Assembly: GCA_029558715.1 (NCBI GenBank)
Contig: JAKQEA010000176.1
Location: 1 to 43,291, forward strand
DNA: 43,291 nucleotides
Direction of reading: 5' to 3'
Source of the DNA: Bacteroidota bacterium
Lineage (GTDB): Bacteria > Bacteroidota > Bacteroidia > Chitinophagales > Chitinophagaceae
This document shows positions 43,201-43,291 of the stretch, piece after piece. Each line of letters opens with the position of its first letter. The first letter of the stretch is position 1. Under the pieces are notes generated by a model. The model did no database searches and was not told the origin of the DNA. It was given only the letters and a program-made list of their open reading frames with translations. A program made the position numbers and the translations under genes.

Positions 43201-43291
43201 TGGTACGCTGATAGTCTGGTTTAACTGGTAAAAACGATTATGCTTAACAAACACCCAGCCCACACCATAGCCACCACGGTCTTTTTCGGTT
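40291..43291 (-). CDS. alpha-2-macroglobulin family protein, C-terminal half (cut by window edge)
   Basis: About 1000 residues are visible, and the frame stays open to the right edge, so the N-terminus lies outside. The first visible residues read DRGGYGVGWVFVKHNRFYQ, the lead-in typical of this family. The A2M domain follows (DSTGAIEFSFTMPEALTKWKFMALAHT). Then comes a thioester-type motif CAEQ (41941-41952) in YPYECAEQTWNRYY, within a helical alpha/alpha toroid domain that continues to about residue 760. The C-terminal beta domain contains DRDMEYVHMKDMRASALEP and ends FSNGITSIQCMYAPEFSSHSEG, the receptor-domain-like part. Bacterial homologs trap proteases or help protect the envelope. Location and targets here are inferred, since the signal or lipobox is not visible. 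It ends at a strong terminator. Confidence 0.93.
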   Translation of the reverse strand, partial: TEKDRGGYGVGWVFVKHNRFYQLNQTISVPWTNKELSIEYATYRDKTLPGSEEKWKVKITGYKKEIAAAEMLAEMYDASLDQFITHYWNKPGIWPCCYGGFSWNGSQNFVQVQSTQRYIDEQQEKYVDKRYDYLFVGNDNYYSTGYNPYKTLPISRSVALEANANVDTVPVYDMKSIDKVVGYTVTKKEKNGDGIIDKFDKSSTTQQSGNVKIRKNFNETAFFFPELKTDSTGAIEFSFTMPEALTKWKFMALAHTKEAAFGSSSKEIVTQKELMVQPNAPRFLREGDKMEFSSKIVNLTDKELTGTAELQLFDATTNQPVDGWFRNSFPNQYFTVAAGQSEAIKFPIEVPYLFNKALVWRVVAKAGNYSDGEENAMPVLTNRMLVTETMPLPMRGSGTKNFTFEKLLKSGSSESLQHHALTVEYTSNPAWYAVQALPYLMEYPYECAEQTWNRYYANSLASYIANSSPKIKQVFEQWKIKDTAALISNLQKNQELKAVLLEETPWVLQAKNETEQKRNIALLFDMMKMSEQLNSSYEKLKQMQSSNGGFVWFTGGPDDRYITQYIVTGIGHLKKLKGIAAGQETKLKAILSTAIPYLDKKIKEDYDELVKYKTDLKKYTPGHTTIQYLYMRSFFPEYEIAKTSQTAYTYFRGRMQQTWVGQSKYMQGMAALALHRTADTKTPAAILKSLKETSITNEEMGMHWKDQRYGWFWYEMPIETHSLLIETFQEVAKDSKTVDDLRTWLLKNKQTNNWKTTKATAEACYALLLQGTEWLSEEPLVEVTLGNLSVKSTDNKQEAGTGYFKKVIDDKNVAPQMGNIIVKVTHPPSQSTNQPANQASWGGIYWQYFEDLDKITTATTPLKLSKKLFVEGNTDRGPVITPVNDGDAIKVGDKIKVRVELRVDRDMEYVHMKDMRASALEPVNVLSQYKWQGGLGYYESTKDASTNFFFNYLRKGTYVFEYTLFATHAGNFSNGITSIQCMYAPEFSSHSEGVRITVE

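Noticed and set aside
1-43291. tRNA, rRNA, CRISPR, prophage or defence genes
   Set aside because: I looked for T-arm and acceptor patterns, regular repeats and nuclease or helicase neighbourhoods and saw none. radC and dprA occur alone and are ordinary chromosomal genes here.

Overview
The window looks like a chromosomal segment of a Bacteroidota bacterium, most plausibly of the Chitinophagaceae. The support is a SusC/SusD pair, a Bacteroidota-type TonB, two secreted proteins ending in the type B C-terminal sorting domain of the type IX secretion system (T9SS), an outer-membrane protein with PorE-like architecture, and many promoter-like TAnnTTTG boxes, the -7 element of this phylum. The family assignment is inference. 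Coding is dense on both strands and no gene-free stretch exceeds about 210 bases. I saw no tRNA, rRNA, CRISPR array, insertion sequence or phage gene.

Layout. 1-6734 (mostly minus): a small secreted protein, a YdfG-like short-chain dehydrogenase, a large T9SS cargo protein, an alpha/beta hydrolase, and lnt, which overlaps the hydrolase. 6838-8541 (plus): a TonB energy transducer and a SIMPL-domain protein, ending at a terminator shared with guaB. 8602-15308 (minus): guaB, a second T9SS cargo protein, dprA and the PorE-like protein. 15514-17820: a family 2 glycosyltransferase facing a folD-queE pair. 17929-20804 (plus): two translationally coupled outer-membrane barrel genes. 20977-28987 (plus): SusC, SusD, a DUF1735 lipoprotein, a strong hairpin, a membrane-anchored thioredoxin-like protein, and a tandem pair of paralogous secreted proteins of unknown function. 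29003-35732: a DUF3467 protein, radC (minus), a small membrane protein, prs-rplY, pth, an FAHD1-like hydrolase and a fused E1 alpha/beta 2-oxoacid dehydrogenase. 35804-43291: aspS (minus), an MtfA-like metallopeptidase, a small membrane protein, an FAD oxidoreductase and the C-terminal half of an alpha-2-macroglobulin-like protein cut by the right edge.

How the genes fit together. One theme is the cell envelope: lipoprotein maturation (Lnt), TonB-driven uptake (TonB, SusC/SusD/DUF1735), T9SS export (PorE-like protein and two cargos), barrels and alpha-2-macroglobulin. The rest is housekeeping: nucleotides (guaB, prs, folD), translation (aspS, rplY, pth), DNA processing (dprA, radC) and tRNA modification (queE).

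Most notable observations: (1) several unrelated genes have a TAnnTTTG box ending only 3-4 bases before the start codon, which predicts leaderless mRNAs; (2) one T9SS cargo carries a duplicated module whose four cysteines have identical spacing in both copies; (3) two tandem secreted paralogs of unknown function sit behind the SusC/D cluster; (4) two promoters appear to be embedded in the terminator hairpin of the preceding gene; (5) an orphan intrinsic terminator lies just ahead of the barrel operon. I found no clearly new defence or mobile system.
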